6,178 bases of DNA, taken from NCBI GenBank assembly GCA_008933045.1, contig WBXJ01000170.1:1-6178 (forward strand), in the 5' to 3' direction. The stretch comes from Verrucomicrobiota bacterium (GTDB taxonomy: Bacteria; Verrucomicrobiota; Verrucomicrobiia; Limisphaerales; SXQI01). The translations under genes were made by a program, and so were the position numbers. Each line of letters opens with the position of its first letter. Within the stretch, counting starts at the first letter, position 1. Below the pieces are notes generated by a model. It was not told the origin of the DNA. It was given only the letters and a program-made list of their open reading frames with translations, and searched no databases. Shown in pieces: positions 4,301-6,178 of this stretch.

Positions 4301-6178
4301 ATGTCACTCAAGCCCTTACGGATCGCACTACCCTTGGTTTGTGCCGCACTCGCTGCCGGATTCTCAACTATGGGCCAAGCGGCTCAACACGGCCCCGAGG
4401 AGGCCGCAAAGCAGATGAAGGCCTTGGTGCCGGGGGCTGGATTAGAAGCCTCCCTGTTCGCTCTCGAACCGATGGTGGTAAACCCCACCAACCTCGATAT
4501 TGACGCCAAGGGACGTGTGTGGGTCACAGAAGGGGCGAACTATCGAACGTTCCAAAAATGGGGAAAACTTCGACCAGAAGGCGATCGTATCCTCATTCTT
4601 GCGGACACCAACGGCGATGGCACGGCAGATCAGCAAACCGTCTTTTATCAGGGTCAGGATGTGAACGCCGCGCTAGGCATCTGCGTTCTGGGTAACAAAG
4701 TGATTGTGTCGTGTTCGCCGAACGTCCTCGTCTTTACCGATGAAGATGGCGATGGAAAATCTGACAAGAAGGAAGTGCTCTTTACCGGTATTGCGGGGGC
4801 CGATCACGATCATGCAGTTCACGCCTTTGTTTTTGGCCCCGACGGCAAGATGTATTTTAACTTCGGCAACGCGGGCAGACAATTGAAGCGTCCCGATGGT
4901 TCGCCAGTGAAGGATCGCTACGGACGCGACATCAACGACTCCGGTCGCCCGTTTCGACAGGGCATGGTATTTCGCAGTAACATCGATGGTTCGGATGTGG
5001 AGGTTCTCGGTCATAATTTCCGCAACAACGTAGAGGTGTGCGTTGATTCCTTTGGTCGCATGTGGCAGTCAGACAACGACGACGATGGAAATAAAGGTGT
5101 CCGGATCAATTATGTGATGGATTTCGGCAACTTCGGCTACACCGACGAAATGACGGGTGCGGGTTGGGGTCAGAAACGAACAAATTGGGAGCAGGATATT
5201 CCCAGCCGCCACTGGCATTTGAATGATCCTGGAGTGGTCCCCAATTTATTATTAACTGGGGGCGGTTCACCCACAGGAATCATGTTTTACGAAGGCAAGC
5301 TCCTGCCGACTCAGTATCAGAACGCTATCATTCATTGTGACGCTGGCCCCCGAGTGGTGCGTGCCTATCCACCAAAAGCCGACGGAGCCGGTTACAAGGC
5401 TGAGATCGTAAATGTCTTAACCAGCACCGATAATTGGTATCGGCCTTCGGATGTGTGCACCGCCCCCGATGGATCGCTCTACATTGCGGATTGGAACGAT
5501 GCCGGAGTGGGAGGCCATAACATGGCGGATCAAAAACTGGAGACCATGACGGGCCGAATTTACCGCGTGGCTCCGCAAGGCAGCGGGCCCAAGGCGACAG
5601 TGCCTAAGCTTGATCTGACTTCCGCCAGTGGTTGCGCCGCCGCGCTGAAGTCGCCCAACGGTGCGACTCGCTATCTGGCATGGACGCAATTGAACGCGAT
5701 GCAAGCCAAGGCCAAGAGCGAATTGGAGAAACTCTGGAAAAGTAACGATCAAGATGTGCGTGCTCGCGCCTGGAATTTGCTCGCACGAATCAAAGGGTCG
5801 GAGCAGCAGTATGTGGACGCGGCGGCGGGGGATAAAAACGAGGCGATCCGCGCCCTCGCTTTGCGATATACGCGAGCCGAAAAACGAGAGACGTTGCCGG
5901 TGATCAAAAAGCTGATGAATGATCCCTCAGCCCAAGTGCGGCGTGAATGCGCCCTCTCCTTATACCGCGACGCATCTCCCGAGGCTGCACAGCTTTGGGC
6001 AGCTCTTGCGAAACAATATGATGGCAAGGATCGTTGGTATCTCGAAGCGTTGGGTATCGGAGCTGACGGCCACGAGGATGCTTGCCTCGAGGCTTATCTT
6101 TCAGCCGTAGGGAACTCTTGGAACACAGCCGCAGGCCGCGATATCATTTGGCGATCCCGCAGCAAAAAGACCCCAGCC
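4301..6178 (+). CDS. PVC-type membrane-bound dehydrogenase family protein: beta-propeller plus HEAT-like repeats, N-terminal part (3' end outside window)
   Basis: The frame from the ATG at 4301 stays open to the window edge (626 codons, no stop). A signal peptide (residues 1 to about 28, core LRIALPLVCAALAAG) indicates export. Residues about 45-425 resemble the six-bladed propeller, NHL/glucose-dehydrogenase-like, found in the Pirellula/Verrucomicrobium dehydrogenase family (TIGR02604 type). Markers are the opening LVPGAGLEASLFA (42-54), GRVWVTEGANY (71-81), DHDHAVHAFVFGPDGKMYF (168-186), GGSPTGIMFYEG (321-332), CDAGPRVVRAY (346-356) and GSLYIADWNDAGVGGHN (391-407), closing with GRIYRV (418-423). 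Two acidic DxDGDG-type loops (102-110 and 147-155) resemble calcium-binding sites. Residues about 480-600 look like HEAT repeats (DVRARAWNLLARI, AQVRRECALSLY). Full-length relatives usually continue into a haem-binding cytochrome c module; no CxxCH occurs in the visible part. The reaction is unproven for this family; 'dehydrogenase' is a homology label. The start is set by the signal peptide; no Shine-Dalgarno is seen. Confidence 0.85.
   Translation, partial: MSLKPLRIALPLVCAALAAGFSTMGQAAQHGPEEAAKQMKALVPGAGLEASLFALEPMVVNPTNLDIDAKGRVWVTEGANYRTFQKWGKLRPEGDRILILADTNGDGTADQQTVFYQGQDVNAALGICVLGNKVIVSCSPNVLVFTDEDGDGKSDKKEVLFTGIAGADHDHAVHAFVFGPDGKMYFNFGNAGRQLKRPDGSPVKDRYGRDINDSGRPFRQGMVFRSNIDGSDVEVLGHNFRNNVEVCVDSFGRMWQSDNDDDGNKGVRINYVMDFGNFGYTDEMTGAGWGQKRTNWEQDIPSRHWHLNDPGVVPNLLLTGGGSPTGIMFYEGKLLPTQYQNAIIHCDAGPRVVRAYPPKADGAGYKAEIVNVLTSTDNWYRPSDVCTAPDGSLYIADWNDAGVGGHNMADQKLETMTGRIYRVAPQGSGPKATVPKLDLTSASGCAAALKSPNGATRYLAWTQLNAMQAKAKSELEKLWKSNDQDVRARAWNLLARIKGSEQQYVDAAAGDKNEAIRALALRYTRAEKRETLPVIKKLMNDPSAQVRRECALSLYRDASPEAAQLWAALAKQYDGKDRWYLEALGIGADGHEDACLEAYLSAVGNSWNTAAGRDIIWRSRSKKTPA

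Noticed and set aside
4673..5014. Open frame of 113 codons on the - strand
   Set aside because: It is antisense to the conserved propeller blades of the dehydrogenase-family gene and has no family resemblance.
5239..5261. CCCCA ... TGGGG arms around an AT-rich core
   Set aside because: The stem is only 5 bp with a 13-base loop inside coding sequence; no support for a site.
5417..6027. Overlapping - strand open frames opposite the propeller end and HEAT region
   Set aside because: The + strand frame from 4301 is open throughout and matches a known family; the antisense frames show no motif or signal.
4301..6178. Cytochrome c haem motif (CxxCH) in the dehydrogenase-family protein
   Set aside because: All visible Cys residues were checked and none forms CxxCH; such a module could only lie beyond the window edge.

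Overview
The window looks like chromosomal DNA from a member of the PVC superphylum, most likely a Verrucomicrobiota with moderately high GC. The last gene belongs to the 'Pirellula/Verrucomicrobium-type' membrane-bound dehydrogenase family. The second gene ends in a glucuronoyl esterase domain whose catalytic spacing matches the enzyme from Opitutus terrae as I remember it. None of the three visible start codons has a Shine-Dalgarno sequence. No database search was possible, so the lineage is inferred from protein families only.

Layout, all on the + strand: (1) positions 1-243 hold the C-terminal end of the mismatch repair gene mutL. (2) After an 18-base gap, positions 262-2667 encode an 801-residue exported two-domain esterase. 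It joins an SGNH/SASA-type acetylesterase to a CE15 glucuronoyl esterase. (3) After a 79-base gap holding an imperfect hairpin, positions 2747-4267 encode a 506-residue exported fusion of a DUF1080 (3-keto-glycoside hydrolase type) domain and a ThuA-like domain. (4) After a 33-base gap, positions 4301-6178 encode the first 626 residues of an exported beta-propeller 'dehydrogenase' followed by HEAT-like repeats. That reading frame is open to the window edge. No intergenic stretch exceeds 80 bases. I see no RNA genes, mobile elements or CRISPR arrays.

Functionally, a housekeeping gene is followed by three genes for exported proteins with a plausible shared theme of plant polysaccharide breakdown. 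The bimodular esterase would remove acetyl groups and cut glucuronoyl esters linking glucuronoxylan to lignin. The DUF1080-ThuA fusion combines two domains each tied to 3-keto-sugar chemistry. The PVC-type dehydrogenase homologue could supply or accept electrons in a sugar oxidation step. This pathway link is inference from domain content and gene order. The two fusions are the most interesting items in the window.
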